Origin: Paracentrotus lividus
Lineage: Eukaryota > Echinodermata > Echinoidea > Camarodonta > Echinidae
Assembly: GCA_940671915.1 (NCBI GenBank)
Contig: CALNVZ010001592.1
Span: 133,806 to 197,805 of the forward strand
Length of the DNA: 64,000 bases
Direction: 5' to 3'
Below, in pieces: positions 13,101 through 28,444 of the stretch; the stretch's first letter is position 1, and each line of letters starts with the position of its first letter. Below the pieces are notes generated by a model, which saw only the letters and a program-made list of their open reading frames with translations, was not told where the DNA came from and ran no database searches. The position numbers were made by a program, and so were the translations under genes.

Positions 13101-16100
13101 TCGTGACATGAAACTTTCGCAAACTGCAGCCGACAGCTTTTTTTAGCAAATGGAATTTTTACAAAATTAAATATCCAAACTGAAGAGCATCGTTTTGCTA
13201 CATTCCACATACAAGTAAAGAGAATAAAGATTTTTTTCCCCCTTGAAATGTCTTCCCCTTTTGTATGAAAGAAATGTCGTACTATAATGTACATGTACAT
13301 TGTTAATTCAATATTCAAAGGAAAAAGACCATTTAAAAAAATTGTTATATTTCCCTTACCAAAACAAACAATATGAATGAGGAAAGCGATTTGCAATATA
13401 CATTGTTTTGTGTGGCCAGCAGATAGGAATGAACAGAACTTTTGGTGCAATTATTGAAGTTTTTAATTTTTTGAAAAATGATAGTGAAATGAAAGATCAT
13501 TCACATACAATTGTTACGACGTAGCGGTATCACGATTAAAAAGATAATACTGCCAAAAAATATCTTGATCCAAACAATAAATGACAAATGCAACAGATTT
13601 TTACACAAAAATTGTGTATGTGAAAGCAGGGCTTGCATTACGTGTATCTAGCTGTAACACAGTTTGAATTTCGGTTTGCACATGAGAATGGGCATGAACG
13701 GACGAAGGGAGATCGCACAACCTTTTGGACATGGATTGGCTGGCGGTGAACCTTGTACAACTGAAATTCACGGTCCAGGATTTGATTCCGCACTTCTTCC
13801 TGTACAACGTCATACATGGACATAAAAGATGAATATGGGGGTCATAGGTCATTCTTTCAAAGAAGCAAAGGGGGAGGCCAATTTGAAAATTCTACATCTT
13901 CCCCCACTGTAATAAATATGAAAAGAAATTCCCTGTTGTATTAAGAGTGAATTTGTTTTTAATTATTACTCAAAAATTTAATTTTTGCAGTATGGTTACA
14001 TTGCATAATACTTATAATAATTTCTACAAACATATAAACCCAAAACGTGAAGGGGGTATCTCACGTGTTGCGAACCCAGGCGAATTTACAGAGTGTTATA
14101 AACCCCTCACAAAAACTTTCGCAAATAGACTTTGGGCCATGATAACTTTTCAGGTACGCTTTAGTTATTCCTGATATTCATACCATTGGAAAGATAATTT
14201 ATTCCCCTTTTTATTGATATCCTACTTGTAATGATTATGTCATGCTTCAATGCACAGAATATCAGAATATGGAGAAAAGTAAAAAGTCAAATGTTGCAAA
14301 ATGCATTTATCAAAGCGAAGTTCCGCAACTCGACTTTAGGCTCTGATAACTTTCGGGGTATTTTCTAATTTTTATTGGATTTTAGATCATTGTCAAGATA
14401 ATTTATTCCTCTTTTCAATGACACCCTAATTGTAACGATAGTGTTGTTCCTGCATGGACAGAACACCTGAATGTTAGGACAAGTCAGAAGTTAAATGTTG
14501 CAAATTGAATGCCTATTGTGAGTATTATTGTCTGTTGCGAGCAATAACAATGAATTTCGCAATTTTTCACTTTTTACTTTGCATTATATTCGTGAGTTAT
14601 GTGCATTCAAATATGATGTTACTATTGCAAATAGGGTATCAATAAAAAGAAGAATAAATGAACTTTTTAATGCTATAAAAATTGACAATGATTAAATCCC
14701 CACATTAAAATGTGTCAAGGTTCAGTGTTGTGTTACAGAAATTTAAACTGAAAATTATCTTTGGCTTTGTCATGTATTCAAGTGGTACTGAGGGGTTCTG
14801 TGGACACAGGCATGACATCACCCTGAAAAATAAGGTATCAATCAAGAGAAGAATAAATTGACTTGACAATGGTATAAAATTCAATAAAAATTAGAAAATA
14901 TCCCCAAAGTTATCAGGACCTAAAGTGAAGTTGCGGAACTTCAATGTGATCAATAAAAATGCATTTTACAACATTTGACTTTTTACTTTTCTCTATATTC
15001 TGATATTCTGTGCATTGAAGCATGATACAATCAATACAAACAGGATATCAATCAAAAGGGGAATAAATTATCTTTCCAATGGTATAAAAATCAGGAATAA
15101 CTAAAGCGTACCTGAAAAGTTATCATGGCCCAAAGTCGATTTGCGAAACTTTTTGTGAGGGGTTTATATAGAGAGGATCTACCAATGTTCTTTTGTGCTG
15201 CTTTGTTAGGCAAGCATAAAGGGGTTATCTCGTTGTATCAGAATGGCATGTTTTCTTTTGTGATGCTTTGTATAAGCCAAGCTCAAAGGATTTATCATGT
15301 TGTATTAGAATGGCATGTTTTATTTGTGATGCTTTGTAAGGCAAGCTCAATAGGGTTATCTAACTGTATTAACATGGCATGTTTTCTTTTGTACTGCCTT
15401 GTTAGGCAAGTACAAGTGGGTTATATTGTATGATCATGGCATGTTTTCTTTTGTACTGCTTTTTTATGCAATCACAATAAACAGGGGCCGTGGAGCGTTT
15501 TTTAAAGTAGAGGAGCTGAGCCCAAATGCATGGTCATTTTTGCAATTTTGTACACGTGTGCTGAGAACTGAAGTGGGGGCTGAAGCCCCCCCCCCCCCCA
15601 GCCCCTGGCTCCACAGCCCCTTCAAAGGGGGTAATTTCACTGAATTGTGAACACAAATCAATGAAAAAAATTTTTGCTTCCTTTTGGTTCGTGTAGGTAC
15701 ATGGGTGCGTGTGTGTGTGTGAGTGCACATTATTATAGCCACTAGTCCAAAGTGAGATATTGATTGTCAGTTATGCAGTCTTGGGTGCAGAAATGAAAAA
15801 CAAAATGATAACAATAATATGGAAATGATAATAGTAATGATAATTGAGAAAAAAAATGGCTACCAGCTCAATTACCCCCAACGCCCGGCCAATCGCACGC
15901 CCGTAGTGAAATCTGCATGTTGTATTTACGTTTATTGTTAATGACAATACCAATCAACATGATCAAAGACACCCATACACGCTGGATTATTATTATTATT
16001 ATTTTTAAACATATTTTGAGAAATGATATTTTTTTCATCGAGTAATTCTTATCCGATTCAAATTTATGTTGACTCTTTCCATATAATCAGTAAACCTGTT

Positions 16101-19100
16101 TATATGTATATTCAACCATTTTTACACACAGAATATATGCGCTTGCAACCTTCGACATAAATAAATTCGCCTAGAAATTTTGAACATGTCCAAAACTTTT
16201 TGGAGAATTATTTTCAGTGGAAAATCCCGGCTTATCGAAAGGAATATGGTTTAAACCAAAAACAATCGCTTTATGCGCCAATGCAGGATAAAAAGAATTC
16301 CTGTATTTTGACTCCTTTCATTTCAGAAATTCGCTGCATTCCAATTGTCCGGAAGACACATAACAAAACAAAACGCCTCACGTCGAAAGGCTGGTCTACT
16401 GATCCAAAGTTGATTACAATCTCTCAACATACGATAATCTCTAAATTCGCTTCGTTCGCAAACGTTCGCAACTCAGTGAGATATCCCCTTAATAAATTAG
16501 GTACACCAAAAAATGATCTTCAGTCTACCTAAGGGGGAGCATGGGAAAGGGGGGGGGGTCATGTAGGGGAGAAAGAGGAAGGAAGGGTTGATAGTTTCAA
16601 AGGACAGGACAATCTCTAACAGCCTACCTCATGTTCTGGTAGTACCGTCTCCATGTCTTTCCTCAAACATCGCAGTCCTGGTAACATAGCATCTCGGATC
16701 AGATCTACAGACAGGACTGAATATGGTCTTATTAAGGAGGTTTATTCCAATTGAAAAAAAACTCTTTCTAAGCATTCTCACTAGCCTCTGTTGTAAAGTA
16801 CATTGTATTTATCATCAACTAATAGTATTGGTCCACCTGCATACCCCCAATCAGTTATATTGGGAGGAGAGACCTGCGGGTTACAGTGATTCAGTTAGCT
16901 TTTTGCCTTCCATGGCAGAGGTGACGCCAAAATGAATAATAACAAGTGGATTAGTAAATTACGCGATGCGTAATATATGTCCCCGCCGAGAATGTAAAAT
17001 TCCCATTATATCACGATCAGGCTACTCACTAAGGCAAACAGAAATCAGAAATCGGGTAAAAAAATGGCAAGAAGTAGCATTTTGTAGCCAATGTACAATA
17101 TAAGTATAAATCAAGGTCAAAGGTCAAAGGGGTCAAAAGTCAAAATTGTGTGAAGAAGTTTGTAGTTCTCACCTAGTGCTATCACATAAAGCAAACAGAA
17201 TCGAAATCGGATGAAAATGGCGAAGGAGTAGCATTTTGTAGCCAATTGACAATATAGGTCAAAGCTCAAAGGTCAAAGGTCAAAATTTTGTGAAGAAGTT
17301 TTGTAGCTATTACCTAGTGCTTATCACATAAAGCAAGCGGAATTGAAATCGGATGAAAATGGCGAAGGAGTAGCATTTTGTAGCCAATTAACAATATAGG
17401 TCAAAAATCAAGTCAAAGGTCAAAGGTCAAAATTCTGTGAAGAAGTATTTGTAGCCATCACCTACATGTAGTGCTATCACATAAAGCAAGCGGAATTGAA
17501 ATCAGATGAAAAATGGCGAAGGAGTAGCATTTTGTAGCACATTAACAATATAGGTCCAAATCAGGGTCAAAGGTCAAAGGTCAAATTCTGTGAAGAAGTT
17601 TGGTAGCCATCACCTAGTGCTATCATATAAGCAAACGGAATCGAAATCGGGATGAAAAATGGCGAAGGAGTAGCATTTGTAGCCAATTAACAATATTAGG
17701 TAAAAATAAAGGTCAAAGGTCAAAGGTCAAAATCTGTGAAGAAATTTTGTAGCCATCAACTAGTGCTATCACATAAAGCAAACGGAATCGAAATCGGAAG
17801 AAAAATGGTGAAGGAGTAGCATTTTGTAGCCAATGTACAATATAAGTATAAATCAAGGTCAAAGGTCAAAGGGGTCAAAAGTCAAAATTCCATGAAGAAG
17901 TTTTGTAGCCCTCACCTAGTGCTATCATATAAAGCAAACGGATTCGAAATCGGATGAAAATGGCGAAGGAGTAGCATTTTGTAGCCATTAACAATATAGG
18001 TCAAAAATGAAGGTCAAAGGTCAAAGGGGTCAAAAGTCAAAATTCTGTGAAGAAGTTTTGTAGCCCTCACTAGTGCTATCATATAAAGCAAACGGATTCG
18101 AAATCGGATGAAAAATGGCGAGGAGTAGCATTTTGAGCCAATTAACAATATAGGTCAAAAATGAAGGTCAAAGGTCAAAGGGGTCAAAAGTCAAAATTCT
18201 GTGAACAAGTTTGTAGCCCTCACCTAGTGCTATCATATAAAGCAAACGGGATTCGAAATCGGATGAAAAATGGCGAAGGAGTAGCATTTTGTAGCCAATT
18301 AACAATATAGGTCAAAAATGAAGGTCAAAGGTCAAAGGGGTCAAAAGTCAAATTCTGTGAAACAAGTTTTGTAGCCCTCACCTAGTGCTTCATATAAAGC
18401 AAACGGATTCGAAATCGGATGAAAAATGGCGAAGGGTAGCATTTTGTAGCCAATTAACAATATAGGCCAAAAATCAGGGTCAAAGGTCAAAGGTCAAAAT
18501 TCTGTGAAGAAGTTTGGTAGCCATCACCTAGTGCTATCATATAAGCAAACGGAATCGAAATTGGACGAAAAATGGCGAAGGAGTAGCAAATTGAACTCAC
18601 ATACGGACGGCACGGACGGACGGTGAGCGGACGGACGGACACACACACACACACACACACATACGTACGGAGCCCGTTTCATAGTCCCCTGCTCGAACTC
18701 GTTCGGCGCGGGGACAATAATAATAATAATAATAACATGAATACCTGGCATTAAATTCTGCACATGATTTGTATTCATTTATTCCCTAATTTTTGTTATT
18801 GATAATTTTTTTTTCTTTTTTAAATACACTATTATTTCTCTATACTTGTATACATTAATCAAGTTGGCGACATGTTGTAAAAACTGCCTGTCAACTACAT
18901 GTATACATATCAAATGTTCAGAAGAAGAAGGATAATACCTTTAAAACCACAAAAATTAGAGGATATGTAAAAAAGTGTCTGAACATCATAGATACATGTA
19001 TTATTATCAACTACGGGGGGGGGGGAGAGCTATGCCACAAAGCCGCTTGGCTTTTTATTTGTATACAAGACTAAATGCCGCTTTTTTTTTTTTTTTTTTT

Positions 19101-22100
19101 TTCTTTTTTTTTTAATCAACATGTTTGTAAATTGTTGATGCTTTTCAAAAGATTGTAAATAAATTTAAACCTGAATACTTACATGTAGGATAATTTATTT
19201 AGAAGAGAAATAGAGGATACTCAAAATATATGTTTTGCTACAAAAAAAAAAAAAAAAAAGTGATAATTATTCATAAAACTGTGAAATAAAGGATACAGCA
19301 ACATGAAATAGCACTGTAAAGCTCAAAGAGTGCCATAGCAACCTCGGCCCTGTTGGAATCGTTTGTAGAGTGACTGTTGGTATAGGCCATGGCTGCTAGG
19401 CGAGGTAGAATGACTGTAAGAGATTCAAATAAAACAAAGAATTATAAAGTTTAACCATTGACTGGTGCTAGGTCAGTAGAATGACTGTAAGAGATTCAAA
19501 TAAAACAAAGAATTATAAGTTTTAACACTGACTGTGCTAGGTCAGGTAGAATGACTGTAAGAAGATTCAAATAAACAAAGAATTATAAGTTTAACACTGA
19601 CTGTGTAGGTCAGAGGTAGAATGACTGTAAGAGATTCAAATAAAACACAGAATTATAAGTTTTAACACTGACTGGTGCTAGGTCAGTAGAATGACTGTAA
19701 GAGATTCAAATAAAAAAAGAATTATAAGTTTTATACACTGATGGTGCTAGGTCAGGTAGAATGACTGTAAAGAGATTCAAATAAAACAGAATTATAAGTT
19801 TTAACACTGACTGGTGCTAGGTCTAGGTAGAATGACTGTAGAGATTCAAATAAAACAAGAATTATAAGTTTTAAACTGACTGGTTGCTAGGTCAGGTGAA
19901 TGACTGTAAGAGAATCAAATAAAACAAAGAATTATAAGTTTTAACATTGACTGGTGCTAGGTCAGGTAGAATGACTGTAAGAGATTCAGCTGGTTCTAGG
20001 CAAGATTCAAATAAAAGCAAGAAACAAAGAATTTGTGTTACAAATTACTATTGCGTGCGCGCAGAGATTCAAAAACAAAAATTATTAGTTTTACATTGGA
20101 CTGGTGCTAGGTCAGGTAGAATGACTGTAAGAGATTCAAATAAAACAAAGAATTTTTAAGGATCAGAGGATACATGTAGGCATGCGTAGAATGACTGTAA
20201 GAGATTCAAATAAAACAAAGAAATTATAAGTTTTAAGATTGACTGGTGCTAGGTCAGGTAGAATGACTGTAAGAGATTCAAATAAAACAAAGAATTTAAG
20301 AGATCAGAGATACATGTATGGGCATCCGGTAGAATGACTGTAAGAGATTCAAATAAAACAAAGAATTATAAGTTTTAAGATTGACTGGTGCTAGGTCAGG
20401 TAGAATGACTGCAAGAGATTCAAATAAAACAAAGAATTTAAGAGATCAGAGATACATGGAGGCGAGGTAGAATGACTGTAAGAGTCCAAATAAAACAAAG
20501 AATTATAAGTTTTAACACTGACTGGTGCTAGGTGAGGTAAATTACTGTAAAGAGATTCAAATAATACTAGGAAATAATAAACATTTTTTTTAAGTGAATC
20601 ATGCTACGTGAGGCAGTGTTCTCCCAATGTGTAACGTTTTTTTTCTTTTCTTTTTCATATTCAGGTACAAAAGTAGAATGATTGTAAGAGGAAAAAAATG
20701 CCAATGTCTAAAATTGACTTGTGCTACAAAAGGTAAAATCACTGTAAGAAATTAAAAAAAAACAAGAAATGATACGATTGAAATATTTTTATGCAGCTGG
20801 TTCTAGGCAAGATTAAAAAAAAAAAAAAAAAAATAATAAATAATTTTATAAGTGTGTAAGCATGTAAGTAAAAAAAAGAACCAAAACCATTTTCATGATA
20901 AAGTTTAACTCACATTCATCCCTGAATTTGGGCTCCGCGTTGGGACCGATCTTGCCCAGCGTGTGTATGACCTGAACCATGAGGGCATGCTCCTGCGTGT
21001 AGTTGGTGTCGTCAAGGAAGGTCTGGAACTGGGTGTAGACCCTGTCTAACGTCTCCTTCTGATTGGTGTTCTCAAGGATTGTACCAAAGGCAGGGATGGT
21101 GGCTACCCTCACAGAGCTGGATGGAGAGAGAGGGAGTACAGAGAGAAGTGTGAATGATAGCGAGAGAAGACAAAAATGTCAGAAGGGAAGGACGGAAAGG
21201 GAGGGAAGGAAAGAGAGAGCAATTATGAACCATACATGCCAAGTCTCATGCATCTTGCGTGAGAATCACGCAATTGAGGTCCGTTAGGTGAAAGAAAAAA
21301 AAGTAGCATTATTATAGATTTTTTTACCCTTTTGGAGCCTCAAAACCCTAAATATCGGCAGTTTTGTCGCGAATCGATTCCTGCGAGTGCGATGTTTTCA
21401 TGCAGGGGATCGTTATAGGAAAGATAGCTTACTACGTGCAACATGCATAGCGTGCGCATGGCGCCTCCTTTGTGTACAAATTACTATTGCGTGCGCGCAC
21501 ATGTGGTAACACGTGCCGCATGCGCACTGCTTTAAAACCAGATGCGAATGGTCTCACGCAAATTTTTTTTTTTTAACTTGGCATGTCTGATGAACTCCAA
21601 CCATAAGTAAGCCAGGGTAAACGCTACATACTAAAACAATTATACGTCATAACAGTATGTTGCTCACAGCACTTGTTGAACACTGCAGGAAATTTTTTAT
21701 TCTTTCATCTATTTCTCTCTTTCTTTTTAACTGTAACAGATATTTCCACAGACTGGACTCATTTCACATTCACTTTATAGACATCAGAACGCCAAGAGTG
21801 TGATAAGAACATACATCACTTTGGATGAAATCAACAACACATTATTAATTTCAAAGACTCATTATTTATCAATTTTAAAGACTAAACTCATTTCTCATAT
21901 GCACTTACACATCAGAATCGCCTGAGAGAGTGATAAGTGCAGGCACCACTCTGGATGAAATCAACAACTCATTATTAATTTCAAAGACTCAATATCAATT
22001 TTAAAGACTGAACTCATTTCTCATATGCACTTACACATCAGAATCGCCTGAGAGAGTGATGAGAGCAGGCACCACTCTGGATGAAACCAGAGATTCGTTG

Positions 22101-25100
22101 ATACCTTTGGCAAGGAGCTCAAAGAGCCTGGCTGTGACGATGCGGACGGAGGAAGAGGTGTGAACCACGCAGCTCCATAGGGTGGCAAGCAGGAGCTCAT
22201 GGTAGGTAGGGTTGGCACTTTGGAAGAAATCGGAAACATGATCTTTAATCAGTTGCTTATCTTCAAATTGGCACCAGTTATGATTTTCTTTTCATCTTAC
22301 ATGTACATACGTTTCGACAAAGTTTTAAAATTGCAGTTCTGAGAAAGTTCTGCTTTTACATGGTACTTTTGCATTGTTGGAAATTTTGAGAAAATGAAAA
22401 TCAGACAAAACATGATTTACTTTAAATGAACGAATGAATCAAAGTAATACTTTAAACCTGCTGTTCTTTCTGAGGACAGCCCCGGTCATATCTTCACTCC
22501 TCCACAATTTTACCAAAATAAAAAAAAATGAATATAAATTCAACATGCCTTGAGGTAACTATACACAGCCCCGTTGCCGGAGGCGACGGGGCTGTACTTC
22601 CACCACCGCCATTTACAGCGAAATAATCAGCGATGATGAGCGCTCAGGTGATTATACTGTTTAATTTAATCAATCTAATGTTAAAATGTTGTTGTAAGGT
22701 TTCTATGATGTTTCACGCGTAACAACGACTAAAAATGAAAGTATATAAGAGCTTCTTGACTTACCAAATTGAATTTTCCGTTGGCCTAGTCTCTTCTCAT
22801 AGTGTTGGTGCCATCGCTGCCATTTTCTATGACGTCATTTTACTGTGCGAAGACGTATGGCGAAGACAACGCACGCACGGAGAAATATACGTTGATGGAC
22901 TCAATTTTCCTGTATTTTTCTACATTATTAGTTGATTACTTCATGTGAAACATTCGCAGATGTCACCAATTCGAGGAAAAACTTCAAAGATTTGATTCAA
23001 TGTGAGTATGAATTCAAATAAGGTATTTTTGACCACGAAATTTGTGGTCATGTATAGATATTTTCTAAACTTCGCCAAATATGTCTACTGGTTCGTCAGT
23101 TCCCGTCGCTTCGCGACGGGGGCTGGTCGGTTTAGCCTTGAGGGAGACACATCATTATTGCCCTGACTAGAATTGTATTGCCAAATTCTAAGATGCAGGC
23201 AGACTCTACTCAGAGCAACATGTAGCTTGACAATCTTAATTCAACTTTTATATGAACTTTGTGACCTTCTTATTTCTACAGCAAACTTATCCTTGTAAAT
23301 TACATTCCTACTTGTTTACAAATTATGGCCAAATGAAATTCTTTCCTGAAATTTACTAGCTTGGTATTCTGTAATTTACAAGCTTGTAGTTGTCAAACAC
23401 ATGCTTGTGTCGATTTCACACTGCTATTTCCTGTAATATACAACCTGCCAATTAATATCAGGGCTTTACTCCATACACAACTATTATGAACACACACACA
23501 CTGCTACACATAGCAACTTTGCTCACAACCAATCAGAAGCATTGATTTCAGTAGCTTTTAACCAATCTGAAGTTGAGTTTCAGTAATTTATCAATACCAA
23601 TCTGATGAAAACTGTGTTCACAACCAATCAGAAACATCGATTTCAGTAGCTTATTACGAATCAGAAGTTTGGTTTCAATAGCTTCAATCCAATGAGAACT
23701 TTGCTTATAACCAAGGAGAAAAAGAGATTTCAGTAGGTTATAACAAATGTAATTCTATAAAAGCTTTGCTCACAAACAATGAGACAATTAAAAGAAATTG
23801 GTCCAATTCCATTTCATCTACAACCAGTTCGCTTAATTACCATTTGGTCTCATTGCCACCTCTCCTATGTCATATTTTATCTAATTCCCACTTCAACCAT
23901 TGTCCACTTGGTCTAACACCATAGTCAATTCCTGTAACAAACTGGTAATAGACCATATTCATTTGGGATAAGACGAAAATGCAATTAGACAATTTGGCTA
24001 TTAGGTGAATTGGCAATAAGACCAAGTGGTCATTAGACCAAGTCAGAACAAAACCAAATATGTATTAGACCAATCGGAAATTAGACCAAAATGTTAATAG
24101 ACCAAATAAGTTTAGCCCAATAGACAATCAGAGAATTTGGCTAAACTGCTGTTAGACCAAATGGATATAACGCATTCTTACTGTAAATCATTGAAGGCTA
24201 GATGAATGCTATCCTGAGGGGCCTGGCATTGTCCTAGGATCACGATACCTTCTTGAAGGTAATGTGAGATCTGATGACGATCATCCTCCCTGTAATGGCT
24301 GCCTAGGACACCGCATACGAACACAGGCAGAGTGGCCTTGGCTATAGCGCTCTGACCGGATCGGACAAGAGTATCTATGATAATCAGATTTTAATGTTTA
24401 ATTGATTAATATGGTTGCTCTGTGCATAACAAAATCTGAATCAAAGTACACTATAAAATAAAAACATGATGTTTACAAGATGAAATTGAAAAATGTAAAT
24501 ATATAAATATTCATTTAAAGATTGTCAACACCACAGCTTGGGAAATAATTATTACATCAAATCATATGGGAGCTTAATATGTATTTTGTAAAATACAGTA
24601 TAATAAATATTAGGACCATCTAAACACATAAATGTAGGTAAGTGAATTTTAAGGGTGCAAAATAGCAGATTCAGTGATTTGATTGAAATCAAAGTAAAAA
24701 TTAAAAAGAAGCCTTTATTCAGACGAATATAATTCAAATCACAACAAATACAAATATAGGATAATGACGATAAGGTACATTGTACGGTAAACATATGCAA
24801 TGTAACAGATGTTTATACAAATATTGCTTTTGTGATACTTACGATATTGTTCTTTGGGGACATTTAGTACTGCTTGGAATTTAGGCGTGACCTAAGAAAA
24901 AATGTGAGGGAAACGTATTATATGATAACAAGAAATAAAATAGGAAAACAATAAATTTCATGTTATAAAAGGAGAAAAAAAAAAAACACAGAGTAGAAAA
25001 CAATCTTAGAAACATCAACAAACTCAGGCAATATAACAAGATTTTTTCAAGTCATCAAATTTTTGTATCGTCAAGACTAATGCTATTTTGCTATTTTATA

Positions 25101-28100
25101 CTAAAATGTATATAAATGTATTGTTATCTAGGATCTTATTTCATACAAAGTGTAGGCTTAGGGTTGAATTGAATTAAATAGGTTTTTATTAGGTATCATC
25201 ATATCAGTTAATTGGCCAAATTTGTGACAATTTCACAAGCATAAAAGAGTAGCAGAATTATTTGTTAACTATTTAAATTATACACACAGAATGATAACAA
25301 ATAATATTCTAATTCTAATATAAGAATAATCTTAATAGCAGTAAGATAATGAATTTAGGATCCTAGTAAGGTTTCAATAGTGTTTTTACGTTAGGTGTAG
25401 GGTTAGGTATAGGCCCGTATTCACAAAAGTATCCTAAAGTTAAGCCTAGCTTAAATCTGTGGTGTAACCATAAGTAGTAAAATGTGACATAATCTGTCAA
25501 CATTGTTACATGAACATGTATGTTCCTTACATGTTAAAATCATACTTAATTGTTAGGAAAACTTTTGTACTTATCATTCCCAGCCACATTTTAACAGTTT
25601 CAGTACCAAAAATTCTGATAAATCACACTGTTCCAGATTGTGTCCATTTTGCAACCCAGATTTAAGCTAGGCTTTGTGAATATGGGCCATAGTGTTATAG
25701 TGTTATAGTCCATTCAATTAGTATAGTGTTTAAGAGTCCATTTGATTAGAGTCAGTGATTGACTTAAGAGCAGTTGTCGTTAGAGCAAACGTGTGAAACC
25801 CGGGTCAATACCTTGGTATCTGTGAATGCTGGTCCAAAGGTCTTGCAGATATGCACAAAGAGTTTGGTGACTGCTCTCACACAATTGGTATGGGAGGCAT
25901 CCAACCTTCCTACTACTTCTAATAACCGTGGAATGCTGGGGATAAACATACAATAATAATGATGATGATTACAATTATCAAGACAAGAAAATAAAGATTC
26001 AATTCATTTATTCGTCCACATACATGTACACATAAACAAACATGGAAATTTGACATGAGAATTTTCACTACTTACGTTCTAATCAATTAAGAAATGTGTA
26101 AGACAGCAAAACTAATCATACATCTAACTAATTGAAGATTCATGCCCAGTTAAAATGAAAATAACTAATGAGAATCTTAGAGATAACAACCTTCAGAAAA
26201 TATAGATAAATACAATTGTCAAACAGCAGTCTTCAACAATTTCACACCAGAAATACAACTGTCAAATAAGGAGATGCAAGCAATTTTGAAGCATGAACAT
26301 TGAAATTTGATGTTTTTCTTTGCCTCATACATGTAAATGATATTAATTCGCTGACTTACTAATCATTTGTGAGCCAGTTATAACTGGCCCATGATTCTGT
26401 GTCACCGTCTTGTATCGTGAAAGCTTCAAATGCTTTCATGAGCCGCATCAGTCTCCTCTGATCACCCATAATGACTGTCAGATTGTGAAGAGCACACAGC
26501 GGTTTGGGAAATCTAGTCACTGTAAATGTGGCAGAGAAAAAGAGAGAGAGATTAATTAATGACAACATGGCAGTCAATTTGTACCCCCCCCCCAAAAAAA
26601 AAGGAAGAAGATAGGTCACTAGTTTTAGGCAAACCATAAGTGGTGGTGGTCATTGTCCAGGTGGTGGTGGTGATGATAATGATGATGGTGCCGATGATGA
26701 TAGATATTTTGATTTATTATGATAAAGATGAAGATGAAGATGATAATGAAGATGATGAAGATGATGGTGGTGATGATGATTATGATGATGATGACAATGA
26801 CGATGATAAAAATTATGATGATGATGATGAAGATGGTGGTGATGATGGCAATGATGATGATGTAATGTTGATGATGGTGATTGTCGTGATAATAATGCCC
26901 ATGATGATGATGATAATGATTATAATGATGATGATATTGGATTGTCATGATGCCTACCTTCTAGTTCAACCTCCTCCCCATCATCTTCCACCACCCCATT
27001 TTGCATCTGCTCCTCAAAGGGCCCTGTCTTGAGGATATTGGCATACAAGGCAGGCACCAGACACTGTAACGTATGAGCGTAGTGCTCTATCAGTCTCTCC
27101 CCCTGCAGAAGATCTGGCTTCGGCCTTTGAAGATCCTGATCAAGACAAAGCGTAAAAGATAAAGAAGAAGGAAATGTTAGAATAGGGGAGAGTCAATCCT
27201 AAAGTAATTCATTGCAGCATATGAGCATCAAGATTTAAAATGAAGGAAATATAAGAACAAGGTTTACATACAGTTTTCTGCAGAAAATTTACCTGAATTT
27301 TGAGAAATTGGGCACTATCAAGGTAATTTTTCAAAAATTCATTTTCCAGGATTTTTAATTTTGAATTGTACAAACATGGAATTCATAAATGAATTAGGAA
27401 ATGATAAGGTATGAGGAAAGTAGTCTATTAGCTGCTCTTCCCGGATGAGATCTTCTGGATCGTGATCTTAAATGAACTCAAGGACATTTAAGAACTAGGA
27501 AAAAGCTTGCCATTATATTTGAAAAACCCAAAATTTTAGATAAAGCTTGCTAATATGTTTATAAATTTGATACAATATCAAATTCTTTAGAGGTTACAAA
27601 TAATTGCTGATGATTGTAACTACATGTACTATACACAGACGTATTAGCAACTGTTCTACAATTCTACATTATGCCATTTGAAACACAAAAAACAAAAAAA
27701 AAAACACATAATAAATAAAGAATGGTGTTGTTCCCATTTTAACTTACAATGGCAGTGACTTCTAGGCGTTTAAGAATAGTTGAGATGAGGTTGGTTTCCA
27801 GTCTGTCAAGATCCTGGGCCCAGGCAGCAAAGGCTGAGAGAAAGACTTGTTGGGTTGCATTGACTACACTATCCGAGCTGTCACCCAGGGCTTTCAGTAG
27901 TAAATCCAGACCCTAAATAAATGAAGCAAAGTTTGTTAATTCAGCAATCTTCTTCGTCATCATCATGATGCTCACCATCACCATCAACATCATCATGATT
28001 TTTATAATCATCAGAGATGTCACTCGGTACCGTTCATAAATCTTGCAACTGGCAAAAAGAATCCTGAAAACCTTGTGAATTTGGGCAAATAAGCTTTAAA

Positions 28101-28294
28101 AAAAGAGGTGGGGGATGAAAATAAATGAAAACGCACTCATCATCATCATCATCCCCTCTTCTTTTCATCATAATCATCATCACCATCATTATCCTCACCA
28201 TCATCATCATTATCATCATTATCATCATCATCATCATCAACATCATCATCATCATCACCATCATTATCATCATCATTATCATCATCATCACCAT

Positions 28295-28330
<36 letters not shown>

Positions 28331-28411
28331 AATCATCATCATCATCATCATCATCATCATTATCATCACCATCATCATCATCATCACCATCATTATCACC
28401 ATCATCATCAC

Positions 28412-28444
<33 letters not shown>

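Noticed and set aside
16701..16704. Nearer acceptor TGTAG for RELCH exon 21
   Set aside because: It would give CCYLIRD and drop four conserved residues; CCATATTCAG gives CCFLSVDLIRD, colinear with vertebrate CCFISEDLM.
19403..20560. CRISPR-like array
   Set aside because: The repeat is contiguous with no unique spacers and includes an exon edge; the context is animal nuclear DNA.
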